Assembly: GCF_029836165.1 (NCBI RefSeq)
Contig: NZ_JAOEBG010000004.1
Location: forward strand, 62,001 to 126,000
Source: Pseudomonas sp. GD04091
Lineage (GTDB): Bacteria; Pseudomonadota; Gammaproteobacteria; Pseudomonadales; Pseudomonadaceae
DNA: 64,000 nt
Direction: 5' to 3'
Below the pieces are notes generated by a model. That model saw only the letters and a program-made list of their open reading frames with translations, searched no databases and was not told the DNA's origin. The translations under genes were made by a program, and so were the position numbers. Shown one piece after another: positions 27,677 through 36,298 of the stretch; the first letter of the stretch is position 1, and each line of letters opens with the position of its first letter.

Positions 27677-28903
27677 TCACAACCCCAGCTCTTTGGCCAG
27701 TTCGGGTGTGTTGGCCTTGATATGGTCGATGATGCGCGTCAACGGTACCGCCTTGTTGAGCTTGTCTTGTTCTTCGCAGGACTGGGGATCGCGCCTGAAG
27801 CCCAGGTGATGCAGCCCTACCAGCTTTCCCTTGGCGTCGAAGACGCCCGCCCCGGATGACCCATGCTCGGTATCGCAGTTATGGGTGAGCTCGGTCTGCG
27901 AGCTGTCGTTGAGCCAGTTCGCGTAGTTGAGCGAGCCGATCCTGCACTTGTCGCTCACCTGCTTGGTCTGGCACAGGGCATGGTGCACGACGAACACATC
28001 GCCGAGCGTCGCGCTGGGCGTGCTGGACAGCCGTTCGTACACGGGTTCTCCTGCCAGGCCACCAGTCCCCACCACCGGCTTCACGCGCAGCACCGCAAAA
28101 TCCAGCAGCTCGTTCTTGACCACGACGCCGGTGCAGTTGTACTGACGCCTCACATCACCGCCATCCCAGGCGAGATCCAGCGTGGCGTTGGCGCAGACAT
28201 TGCCCTCCCAGTAGTCCGCGGCCTGCATCCAGCCGTTGTCGCCGCCACAATGCCAGTTGGTCAGTGCCAGGTCGCGGCCGATCATCACCACCGAACAACA
28301 CCAGGCGCTCTTGCCGCCACCAGGGACCTGCAAACCGGTCATCAGCATGCCGATCTTGGCGCCTGCCTTGCGCGGCAACGTGGCACTGGTGCCGCGGTTA
28401 TCCGGGAACAGCTTGCGCCAGCGCGGGTTGCTCGCGTTCTGCGCGGAGTACACGCGCTGATCGCTGCTCTCCTTTGGCAGGGCAATGCCCGTGGGGATCT
28501 TGATGACGATGTCCGAATCGGGGCGGGCGGTAACCAACTCGACCTGCACAAGGTCATGAAACATGCGCCCGGTCCAGCGCGACTGCGTGAGCTCCCCTCG
28601 CTCGTCGCTGAAGTCGTCCGGCCCGAGGCTGGCGAGCACTCGATAGTCGGGGTCGTAGATCAGTACGTGCCACTGGCGGTCCCTGCCAGAGGCAACCTCC
28701 AGGCGCAGTTTCATGCTGTCGGCGGGCCCTTGCGCCGCTTGCGCCTGGATCGACTGGAACGGCTTGGCGGCGGTCAGGCGGGCGCCACTGGCAAACCAGC
28801 TACCGAAAGTGGTGACCGACTCCTCGGTCTTGCATTGCTCGGCAAAGGCCAGTGGCGCCAGCAGCAGCGGGCTAAGCAAGGCAAGCAGCTTAAATGCACT
28901 CAT
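27677..28903 (-). CDS. Exported trypsin-like serine protease
   Basis: 408 aa. Signal peptide MSAFKLLALLSPLLLAPLAFA. A non-catalytic N-terminal region follows (about 25-175), then a chymotrypsin-fold domain with an intact triad: His218 in LTNWHCGG, Asp268 in LLDFAVLRV and Ser350 in HGSSGAGVFD. More than ten cysteines in the protease half suggest disulfides, so it should act in the periplasm or outside. ATG 28903 lies inside the end of the subtilase gene (14-base overlap), giving translational coupling; an in-frame ATG at 28945 would spoil the signal peptide. Last gene of the three-protease operon. Confidence 0.85.
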   Translation of the reverse strand: MSAFKLLALLSPLLLAPLAFAEQCKTEESVTTFGSWFASGARLTAAKPFQSIQAQAAQGPADSMKLRLEVASGRDRQWHVLIYDPDYRVLASLGPDDFSDERGELTQSRWTGRMFHDLVQVELVTARPDSDIVIKIPTGIALPKESSDQRVYSAQNASNPRWRKLFPDNRGTSATLPRKAGAKIGMLMTGLQVPGGGKSAWCCSVVMIGRDLALTNWHCGGDNGWMQAADYWEGNVCANATLDLAWDGGDVRRQYNCTGVVVKNELLDFAVLRVKPVVGTGGLAGEPVYERLSSTPSATLGDVFVVHHALCQTKQVSDKCRIGSLNYANWLNDSSQTELTHNCDTEHGSSGAGVFDAKGKLVGLHHLGFRRDPQSCEEQDKLNKAVPLTRIIDHIKANTPELAKELGL

Positions 28904-31040
28904 TGTCCTGGACACCTTGCAGGGAGATGATGAGGTCCTGGACATTGGCCAGGGGCAGCGCAGTCGCGCTGTCGCACAGCGTCACGAATCCCTCGTTTAC
29001 CTGACTTGGTCCCACGCGGCGGATGGTTCCGGGAGGGCTGGCACCTTCGAATGTGCTATCGACGTAAGCCACTTGCCGTTTACCTGGCAGTGTCAGGATA
29101 CGGGCCAAGGTATCGCGGCGGATCTGCGCGGGTGCGCCGGTCTTGTCGGTGAAAAGAATGTATTCGGGCTCTATCCGCCTGATCTTCACCGCCTTCCATT
29201 CGCCGCCCTCCTTGAGCCAGTGCTTGTCGGGGTCGAGCAGCGCCAGTACCGGATCCACCACGCCCGTGGCGATCTTTGCCGCGTCCGGATTGATCGTGCC
29301 GTCGGCATTCGGGGCGATCGGGCGAGAGGTCACCTGCAGGCGGGTCTTGATCCATTGCGGATCATCGTAGACCTCTGGCCTCGTGCCAAGCATGGCTGCC
29401 GCCACACTGGCCACGAGCGCGGTTGCCTGGGAGGTGCCGCGCGCGGAACTGACATTGTCCGTGCTCACCCATCCAGGGATCGCCTGCCCGCCGGGCGCCG
29501 CGACTTGAACGATGGGCATCGAGCCGGTACCAAAATTGGCGGAAGGCAAAAGTGTTGTCTTGTCACGCCGGCAATCGCTGCACGCGGTGACCACGATGAC
29601 ATTGCGTTGATCGCCCAGGCTTTGCAGCAGGTGAGTGGAAACGTTGGTGAGCTTGACCGGCGGCTCGCCCTCCTTGGCCGATTGACCTGCTGCCACGACG
29701 AACAACGATGAGTAGGACCTGATCGTGTCGAGCAGTGGCTCTTGCCAGCGCAGGCTTTCATTGTCCAGCTGGTCGCTGGTCGGGGTCAGGTTGTAGAACG
29801 AGAATGAGCTGGCCGCGACGTAGATGGCGCGCCGAAAGCCTTTCTTCGGATAGGCGTTGCGCAGCAGTCGCTGCCTCAGGGTGTAGTTTCGGTTGTTGGA
29901 AGCCTCCGCTAGCTCGCCGTCTGCTTTCACCACATTCCAGACATGGGAGACAATCGCCGCATTGGTCGAGATGCTGCGAAAGCCATAACCCTGGCTGGCG
30001 ATCAGTCCAGCCAGGTGGGTACCGTGAAACTTGTTGGTAAACGGGGATTTCCAATTGCAGGTAAGAGGTTGCGTCGGCTTCGTATCACTGTAGGCAGGGT
30101 ACAGGTTGGGGGACTTTTCCACCGGGGTGTCGATCAGGACCACCGGCACGACCCGCGGGACGATGTCCACGCCGTCGGGTGACAGGCTCTCGTGCACGGC
30201 GGGCATGGCATCGCTGTCATAGTCGAACAGGTCTATGTAATTGAATGGCGTCTCGTCGCTCAGCCCCTCGGCGCAAGTATTGGGCGCCCCGGGGCCGCTT
30301 TCGGCGTACTGGCGCAGCTCTGCGCCAGAGGGGTGGGGTATCACGTCGAAGCGCACGTTGGTGGTTTTCGATCGCTCAAGCGCTGCGCGCAGTTGCCGGG
30401 TTGCCTCGTCGGTTTCCGTCGGCACCACGAACTGGTAGGCACGATACTGCACGATCGAGACAGGTTGTGGGTTGACCGTGGAGGATGGCAGACAACTCAC
30501 CACCTCCGGCTCCAGGCGTGACCAGTACGTGAACATGCCATCCGAGCCGGGCTGGCAATCGCCTGCCTTGCGCGAAGCCACCCCCACCACCGGTTTGCGC
30601 GCGATCGCGGGCCAGAGTGTCAGCGTCGGCAGGCTGAGGACTTCGCCAACCTGCAGGGGTTGGCTCGTCGAGCGTTCGGGGTTGAGTCGATGAACGACCT
30701 CGAGCAACGGCGGGCACGGTGGCGGATAGCCGCGCTGGTCAAGCAGGCCGCACAGGGTCTCCCCGGCCTGCACGGTATGGCGTGCGCTCGGCAGCTTGCC
30801 ATCCTCGTTCAGACCGAGCATCACCCGTGCCAAGGTCTGACCGACGTTGCCTCCTTCGAAGGACACCAGCACGCCGCTGTCCAACTGGTCGGGTGGGCGA
30901 GGGATCTCACGCTCCGCCATGTCGATCTCTTCGCGCAGTTGCCTGAAGGCGGATGCATCAGGTGTCGGCAACAGCGCACGCCCAGGTTCGCCGGCGACCG
31001 CCGCGGTGAGGGTGAGGCCGAGTAGCCAGAGTGGGCGCAT
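28890..31040 (-). CDS. Exported subtilisin-like protease with LysM domain
   Basis: 716 aa with a signal peptide (MRPLWLLGLTLTAAVA). A LysM-type peptidoglycan-binding domain lies at about 87-132 (HTVQAGETLCGLLDQRGY, LQVGEVLSLP). The subtilase (S8) domain has Asp304 (VLIDTP), His339 (HGTHLAGLIAS) and Ser537 (RGTSQATALVASVAAAM). At the oxyanion position the usual AAGN reads AAGQ (Gln453). A C-terminal extension (about 575-716) is beta-rich and unrecognised. Six bases downstream of the zincin gene and overlapping the trypsin-like gene, so the middle gene of one operon. The LysM domain suggests retention at the cell wall. Confidence 0.87.
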   Translation of the reverse strand: MRPLWLLGLTLTAAVAGEPGRALLPTPDASAFRQLREEIDMAEREIPRPPDQLDSGVLVSFEGGNVGQTLARVMLGLNEDGKLPSARHTVQAGETLCGLLDQRGYPPPCPPLLEVVHRLNPERSTSQPLQVGEVLSLPTLTLWPAIARKPVVGVASRKAGDCQPGSDGMFTYWSRLEPEVVSCLPSSTVNPQPVSIVQYRAYQFVVPTETDEATRQLRAALERSKTTNVRFDVIPHPSGAELRQYAESGPGAPNTCAEGLSDETPFNYIDLFDYDSDAMPAVHESLSPDGVDIVPRVVPVVLIDTPVEKSPNLYPAYSDTKPTQPLTCNWKSPFTNKFHGTHLAGLIASQGYGFRSISTNAAIVSHVWNVVKADGELAEASNNRNYTLRQRLLRNAYPKKGFRRAIYVAASSFSFYNLTPTSDQLDNESLRWQEPLLDTIRSYSSLFVVAAGQSAKEGEPPVKLTNVSTHLLQSLGDQRNVIVVTACSDCRRDKTTLLPSANFGTGSMPIVQVAAPGGQAIPGWVSTDNVSSARGTSQATALVASVAAAMLGTRPEVYDDPQWIKTRLQVTSRPIAPNADGTINPDAAKIATGVVDPVLALLDPDKHWLKEGGEWKAVKIRRIEPEYILFTDKTGAPAQIRRDTLARILTLPGKRQVAYVDSTFEGASPPGTIRRVGPSQVNEGFVTLCDSATALPLANVQDLIISLQGVQDNECI

Positions 31041-31046
31041 GGTCCG

Positions 31047-31910
31047 TTACTCCCCGTAGGTGGCACGGTGTCCGGCCTTGTCGGAGTCTTGCAGTACCAT
31101 CTGCTTGGTTCCACCGCCGCCGCACAGGTAGTGCATGACCGACTTCGGATCGTAAGGGGACACTTCGGTCCAGTTGTTGCCTTCGCGGGCACACCCTGGG
31201 ACACCGACGACCTGTTCGTGCTGATAACCCAGTACGTGGCCGAGCTCATGACGCAGAATGCCGACAGGGTTGTAGTCGGTGGTGAAGTAGCGGGGGGTGA
31301 TGTAGATGTAGCGCAACGCCACAGGATAGCTGGGGAAGAAAGCAACGGCGAAGTAGCCGTCGATACTTGTCGAGTAGCGCACGATGAAGGTGACCTGTGC
31401 GGATTTCGGGTTGGAATCCTGTGCGCTCTGGTGGACAAAGTTGACGCCGCATTCGCTGCAGAACATCCAGTCCTTCGCCGCTGTGCGCATGTTCTGCACC
31501 ACGGTCTGGTACTGCTGCTGGGTAGGGAAGCTGGCGCGGTCCACGGCGTAGGTCAGCTTGCGTTGGCCTTTGGCCCAGATCACCTTGCTGCCTTGTTCGG
31601 TCATGACCCTCAGCTCCCCACCTCGGGCGGGCGCCGGACCGTTGCGCAGGCCCATGAGGTAGGACTGGACACCTTCCTCGTCGAGCAGCAGGTCGCCTTC
31701 GACGATGTAGTAGATGGCATTTCCCGCCTCCGGGACCTCCACCTGCGGCAGTTTGCCGAGGAACTGCTTGAAGCCCTGGTTGAACGATGGCGCCGCGATA
31801 GCCGCTTGGATATCGTCCCGGGTAAGTGAGGATTCGGCCTGCGCCTGGGCGGTGATCCACAGGCTTGCCAGTAGCAGGAAGAGCAGGTGACCCGAGCGTC
31901 GGCCAAGCAT
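31047..31910 (-). CDS. Exported zinc metalloprotease, astacin/matrixin-like
   Basis: 287 aa. Signal peptide MLGRRSGHLLFLLLASLWITAQAQA. The zinc motif HELGHVLGYQHE (His221, Glu222, His225, His231) and the Met-turn SVMHYLCGG (Met259) with a tyrosine after the His match the metzincin clan; HExxHxxGxxHE plus SxMHY is closest to astacins. Cys pairs (FCSECG; the Met-turn cysteine) may form disulfides. Start ATG 31910 is preceded by GGGA; the frame is open for 47 codons upstream without a ribosome site. First gene of the three-protease operon, divergent from a lipoprotein gene. The region upstream of the zinc site is a possible propeptide. Confidence 0.85.
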   Translation of the reverse strand: MLGRRSGHLLFLLLASLWITAQAQAESSLTRDDIQAAIAAPSFNQGFKQFLGKLPQVEVPEAGNAIYYIVEGDLLLDEEGVQSYLMGLRNGPAPARGGELRVMTEQGSKVIWAKGQRKLTYAVDRASFPTQQQYQTVVQNMRTAAKDWMFCSECGVNFVHQSAQDSNPKSAQVTFIVRYSTSIDGYFAVAFFPSYPVALRYIYITPRYFTTDYNPVGILRHELGHVLGYQHEQVVGVPGCAREGNNWTEVSPYDPKSVMHYLCGGGGTKQMVLQDSDKAGHRATYGE

Positions 31911-32136
31911 GGCGGTTCCCTTCTTGATTGGTCGCCGAACGCGTACTACCGACGAAAGCTGTGGGTTCGTATACCTGGGTATAGATATGGCTTTTTGGCG
32001 GCGCAATGCCATTAGTCGGATATGGACGCCTTGATCTTCAGGTGCTCGCACCTGCGGCGCCGGCGCGATTCAAATGGGCTATACCCGGTAGTGGCAAATT
32101 GCAACTTTCTGCAATGAGCCTCAGGGGAGTATCTCG

Positions 32137-33075
32137 ATGCGCAACTCTATGGCAATGGCTATGTCATGTGTGGTGTTGAGTGGTTGCCAGACATGGACGA
32201 TCATGACGAGCTCCAAACTGGAGCCAGCAAGCGGCGACCAGGAACGCGTGGTGCTGTTTCCTGTGGAGCAGAGCCTTTTCGATGTCCGCGAGGGGCGCTC
32301 CACACCCGAGTGGCGGCAACTGTTCGGCAGTCAGGACGAAGAGGTATGGAAAGGGCTGTGTTTGCCGATAACCAAAGCGGGTGTGGCGGCGGTCGCCGCT
32401 TCCGCCCTGATTGCCGCAGGCAATGCGGCATGGGATTTGGGCGTGTCGGCAGTCAACAGCAAGATCGATGAGTTCCAGCAGCGCTCCTTCAAGTCGTGGA
32501 GCGCTTCGTGGTCCGGCCCTCCGGCCACCTGGGACAATCTGCGGTGCGTGGTGCTGGCCAGGGTGAGTGGCGGCGCCGAACCGCAAACGCAGATGGCCAT
32601 CCTCCTGACCACGATGAAGTTCCAGACTGGCGACAAGGATGTGGCCGCATTCCAGTTCGCGCCTGCCCTGGTGTCCTCCAGGACCAGCCGGGCCTTGACC
32701 GAGAACGAGGGGCAGGGGAAGGGCCGTATCGGCCTGAGCGTCGCAGCTGCGGTCACCGGTTACAAGGCGGGCGTGGAGCAGAAGGACACTTCGGATGCGG
32801 TCAGCATCGGCGGTGTTGCCGTTTCCGCTCCCGCGGGCGATGCGCCGCTGCACTACAAGCCCGTGGCGAAAGACTACTTCAACTACACCAAGCCGGTGAA
32901 ATACCCGGCAGGCAGCTCGATGTACATCAACTTCTCGGTGGTGGAGACAGGCATGCTGGCAGGGCTGGACAGCCAGAGCAAAGCCGAGATCAAGGCCATG
33001 ACCGACGCGCTTGGTCCGGTCGCCAAGGACGCCTGGAAGAAGTTGTTCGAGAAGTTGAGCAAACAGGAGAAGTAG
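32137..33075 (+). CDS. Lipoprotein of unknown function, divergent from the protease operon
   Basis: 312 aa. A type II signal with lipobox LSGC (Cys17), although the N-region has only one basic residue. The mature part contains SLFDVREGRSTPEWRQLFG, an Ala/Gly-rich hydrophobic helix (about 88-110, AGVAAVAASALIAAGNAAWDLG) and a long beta-rich half. GGGGAG precedes the ATG. The 226-base gap to the zincin gene would hold both promoters, so co-regulation with the proteases is plausible. No known domain recognised. Likely outer or inner membrane-anchored in the periplasm. Confidence 0.75.
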   Translation: MRNSMAMAMSCVVLSGCQTWTIMTSSKLEPASGDQERVVLFPVEQSLFDVREGRSTPEWRQLFGSQDEEVWKGLCLPITKAGVAAVAASALIAAGNAAWDLGVSAVNSKIDEFQQRSFKSWSASWSGPPATWDNLRCVVLARVSGGAEPQTQMAILLTTMKFQTGDKDVAAFQFAPALVSSRTSRALTENEGQGKGRIGLSVAAAVTGYKAGVEQKDTSDAVSIGGVAVSAPAGDAPLHYKPVAKDYFNYTKPVKYPAGSSMYINFSVVETGMLAGLDSQSKAEIKAMTDALGPVAKDAWKKLFEKLSKQEK

Positions 33076-33183
33076 CACGAGCGTCGGCGGTCCCGCGCTG
33101 ACAGGTTGACCTGGACGGTGCGGGCCCGCGTGCCCATACGGCGTTATACTGCGCGTCCGTTCGACTGTTATCCGAGTATCCCG

Positions 33184-34398
33184 ATGGGTCTTTCCGTTAC
33201 CGCCACCCCCAAACCGCGCCGCCTGGGCGCGCCACTGATTGCCTTGGCCTTGCTGCTGGCCGGCGCCTGGTTCCTCAACCTCAACGCCGGCTTCAAGCAG
33301 GTGCTGTTGCTCCTGATCGGCGCTGCCCTGGGCCTTACGCTCTATCACGCGGCATTCGGCTTCACCTCGGCCTGGCGGGTGTTCATCAATGAGCGCCGTG
33401 GCGCTGGCCTGCGGGCGCAGATGGTCATGCTGGCGCTCGCCGTGCTGTTGTTCTTCCCCGCGCTGGCCGCAGGCAATCTGTTCGGCAATCCGGTCACCGG
33501 ACTGGTGGCGCCGGCAGGGATTTCGGTGGTGTTCGGCGCCTTCATCTTCGGCATCGGCATGCAGCTGGGAGGCGGGTGCGCCTCGGGCACGCTGTTCACC
33601 GTGGGCGGCGGCAACGCGCGGATGCTGGTGACCTTGCTGTTCTTCATCATCGGCTCGGTCACGGCCACTCACCATGCCGACTGGTGGTTCGCGCTGCCGT
33701 CGTTCCCGGCGACCTCGATCGTCCAGGTCTGGGGCATGGGGCCGGCGCTGCTGGTGAGTCTGGCAGTATTCGCAATGATCGCCTGGGTCACGGTGGTGCT
33801 GGAGAAGCGCCGCCATGGCGCGCTGGAGGCACCGGCAACCAGCGCACACCAAGGGTTGCGCCGCTTCCTGCGTGGCCCGTGGCCGTTGTTGTGGGGGGCG
33901 ATTGCATTGGCGTTGCTGAACTATGCGACCCTGGCGCTGGCCGGTCGCCCATGGGGTATCACCTCGGCGTTCGCCCTGTGGGGCGCCAAGACCCTGAGCA
34001 GCCTGGGCGTTGACGTGGGCAGCTGGGTGTTCTGGCAAGCGCCGGCCAACGCCAAGGCCTTGGCCTCGCCACTGTGGCAGGACATCACCACCGTCATGGA
34101 TATCGGTATCGTGCTGGGCGCGCTGCTCGCCGCTGGCCTGGCCGGCCGTTTTGCGCCGAGCCTGAAGATTGCGCTGCCATCGCTGCTCGCCGCGGTGATC
34201 GGTGGCCTGTTGCTCGGCTATGGTTCGCGCCTGGCCTATGGCTGCAATATCGGCGCCTACTTCAGCGGCATCGCTTCGGGCAGCGTGCACGGCTGGCTAT
34301 GGTTGATCGCCGCGTATGCCGGCAACCTGATCGGCGTGCGCCTGCGTCCGCTGTTCTTCGCCGCTGAGCGACCGGCGCCGGCCCTGAGTGGCTGCTGA
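33184..34398 (+). CDS. YeeE/YedE family transporter (thiosulfate permease-like)
   Basis: 404-aa inner-membrane protein with about nine or more hydrophobic helices. The two YeeE/YedE repeat motifs with conserved cysteines are present: GMQLGGGCASGTLFTVGGGN and YGSRLAYGCNIGAYFSGIASG. In YeeE (TsuA) these cysteines relay thiosulfate through the membrane, so import of thiosulfate or another sulfur species is the likely role. Start ATG 33184 is chosen because the upstream extension is non-membrane and lacks a ribosome site. Confidence 0.85.
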   Translation: MGLSVTATPKPRRLGAPLIALALLLAGAWFLNLNAGFKQVLLLLIGAALGLTLYHAAFGFTSAWRVFINERRGAGLRAQMVMLALAVLLFFPALAAGNLFGNPVTGLVAPAGISVVFGAFIFGIGMQLGGGCASGTLFTVGGGNARMLVTLLFFIIGSVTATHHADWWFALPSFPATSIVQVWGMGPALLVSLAVFAMIAWVTVVLEKRRHGALEAPATSAHQGLRRFLRGPWPLLWGAIALALLNYATLALAGRPWGITSAFALWGAKTLSSLGVDVGSWVFWQAPANAKALASPLWQDITTVMDIGIVLGALLAAGLAGRFAPSLKIALPSLLAAVIGGLLLGYGSRLAYGCNIGAYFSGIASGSVHGWLWLIAAYAGNLIGVRLRPLFFAAERPAPALSGC

Positions 34399-34462
34399 CC
34401 CCTTCGATTCGACAACGAGTCAGGTATGATGCGGGCCCCACCCTAGCAACGAGGCCCGCCCC

Positions 34463-35254
34463 ATGTCCCTGAGCGCAGACCAGATCGGCGAATTCCGCGC
34501 CTTCGCCGAACAGTTGGCCGATGCCGCCGCCGTGGCGATCCAGCCGTATTTTCGTGCAAGCCTCGACGTCGAGGACAAAGGCGGGCGCCTGTACGACCCG
34601 GTGACGATCGCCGACAAGGCCGCCGAAGACGCCATGCGCGTGCTGATCCAGGCCCGTTATCCCGAGCACGGCATCCTCGGCGAGGAGCACGGCGCGGCGC
34701 TGGGCAGCAGCCCGCTGACCTGGGTGCTCGATCCGATCGACGGCACTCGCGCCTTCATTACCGGCCTGCCGCTGTGGGGCACGTTGATTGCGCTCAACGA
34801 CGGTCAGCGTCCGGTGGTCGGCGTGATGAACCAGCCGTTCACCGGCGAGCGCTTTGTCGGCACGCCCGCAGGCGCCTGGCGCAGTGGCACGCCGCTGAAG
34901 ACCCGGGCCTGCGCCGACCTGGCTTCGGCCACGCTGATGTGCACCACCCCCGACATGTTCGATACCCCGGCGCGCAAGGCGGCGTTCGAGGCCGTCGCTG
35001 GCAAGGCCCGGCTGATGCGTTACGGGGGCGACTGCTATGCCTATTGCATGCTCGCGTCGGGCTTCGTCGACGTGATCGTCGAGGCGAGCCTGCAGCCCTA
35101 TGACGTGCAGGCGCTGATGCCGATCATCGAAGGCGCGGGCGGGGTGATCACCGCATGGGACGGCAGCTCGGCGCAGCATGGTGGCTGCGTGGTGGCCTGT
35201 GGTGATCCGGCGCTGCATGCGCAAGTGGTGGAGCTGCTGCGCCACGCCATGTAG
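34463..35254 (+). CDS. hisN: Histidinol-phosphatase, inositol monophosphatase family (HisN-like)
   Basis: 263-aa cytoplasmic Mg-dependent phosphatase. IMPase motifs: ILGEEHG (metal Glu pair), WVLDPIDGTRAFITGLPLWG (DPIDGT) and the C-terminal LQPYDVQALMPIIEGAGG (the WD-like Asp). The ITGLPLWGTLIAL segment and size match the HisN type, which removes phosphate from histidinol phosphate in histidine synthesis in organisms lacking the HisB-N domain. It stands alone, 64 bases after the YeeE-like gene. Confidence 0.87.
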   Translation: MSLSADQIGEFRAFAEQLADAAAVAIQPYFRASLDVEDKGGRLYDPVTIADKAAEDAMRVLIQARYPEHGILGEEHGAALGSSPLTWVLDPIDGTRAFITGLPLWGTLIALNDGQRPVVGVMNQPFTGERFVGTPAGAWRSGTPLKTRACADLASATLMCTTPDMFDTPARKAAFEAVAGKARLMRYGGDCYAYCMLASGFVDVIVEASLQPYDVQALMPIIEGAGGVITAWDGSSAQHGGCVVACGDPALHAQVVELLRHAM

Positions 35255-35356
35255 TCACGCCGGCCGTGCACCATCGCACTTTTTCGCATTTGTGCGCTCT
35301 ATGCATGGCCAGGCCGCGCCGATCCCCGGCGCGGCCGATGACTCCCTTCGGTGCCG

Positions 35357-36091
35357 ATGGCTGTACGACGACGTGTTCCTTTCACCCACGGCCTGCTGCT
35401 GGCCGGCGCCCTGATGTGTCTCACGGCCTGTACCCAGCAACAGGGCCGCGACATGCTCACCCAGTTCGGCAACGGCAAGCCCGACGAGCTGTTCCAGACC
35501 AGTGTCGACCGCATGGCGACGCTGTCCATGCGCGACAACCTGCAAAGCCTCTACCTGTTGATGAGCAAGCTGTACCTGCGCAACCCCAGCCAATGGAAGC
35601 AGTCTGGCTACCTCGACGCCACCACTGCCGCGCGGCAGATCCGCATCGCCATCGAGCGGCGCCAGCCCTTGCCGCAGCTGGGCGAACGTCGTGACCTGGC
35701 GGCCCTCAGCTACGCGCTGAGCCCGGAGTTTCGCGGTGATCGGGTCGGCGCCTTCATCTACGCCATCGGCAGCATGCTGGTCACCGCCCACGGCGGGCGC
35801 ACCGAGTTCTACATGACCGACACCCTGGATCCGCTGTTCATCAACAATGCCGCGCGCAACATCGAAAAGGCCACCTGGATGCTGAGCCAGCGCCAGGACG
35901 CCAACGGCGTGCTGCTGCTGTTCTCCAACGAGATTTCCGAGCAGGGCAGCAACTTGAGCTTCGCCGTGGAGTTCGGCAAGGTCGTGGCGCGTCTGGACCT
36001 GTTGGCGCAGATGCTCGACGAACGTTACCGGCGCATCGGTCTGAACTATGCGCAAAGCTTGTTGCTGATGAACTTTTTGCCGGTACAGTGA
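35357..36091 (+). CDS. Lipoprotein of unknown function
   Basis: About 244 aa. Lipobox LTAC (near residue 25) after a hydrophobic stretch GLLLAGALMC. The rest is helical (LQSLYLLMSKLYLRNPSQW, ERRQPLPQLGERRDLAALSYALSPEFRGDRVGAFIYA) and ends MNFLPVQ. GTG 35351 and ATG 35357 are both possible starts and no strong ribosome site decides. No domain recognised; probably a conserved Pseudomonas cell-envelope lipoprotein. Confidence 0.7.
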   Translation: MAVRRRVPFTHGLLLAGALMCLTACTQQQGRDMLTQFGNGKPDELFQTSVDRMATLSMRDNLQSLYLLMSKLYLRNPSQWKQSGYLDATTAARQIRIAIERRQPLPQLGERRDLAALSYALSPEFRGDRVGAFIYAIGSMLVTAHGGRTEFYMTDTLDPLFINNAARNIEKATWMLSQRQDANGVLLLFSNEISEQGSNLSFAVEFGKVVARLDLLAQMLDERYRRIGLNYAQSLLLMNFLPVQ

Positions 36092-36261
36092 GCGCTGTGC
36101 GGTAATCGCACATGGGCGGTCGTCGCGATGTCCGCTGTCCGCCCGGCGTTTGCGCAGGCCGCATTGCCTGTTCCCCGCGCTTTTGCTTAGTGTGGCCCTG
36201 TCCACCGACCGTCGACTGCCCCGACACACCCCCGGCGGCTGGATAGAATGACCGTGAACGA

Positions 36262-36281
36262 CCGCGCGCGCAGGCGCGCGG
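36262..36281 (+). repeat. GC hairpin just upstream of the AraC-family gene
   Basis: CCGCGCGC (36262-36269) pairs with GCGCGCGG (36274-36281) across GCAG. It lies 17 bases before the chosen start codon at 36299, so it would sit in the 5' leader and could limit translation or end upstream transcription. No T-run follows. Confidence 0.35.
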
Positions 36282-36298
36282 CGACCATAACAATAACG

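Noticed and set aside
32164..34290. A 708-codon open frame on the minus strand
   Set aside because: Antisense to the lipoprotein and YeeE-type genes; Gln/Arg/His-rich composition and no ribosome site.
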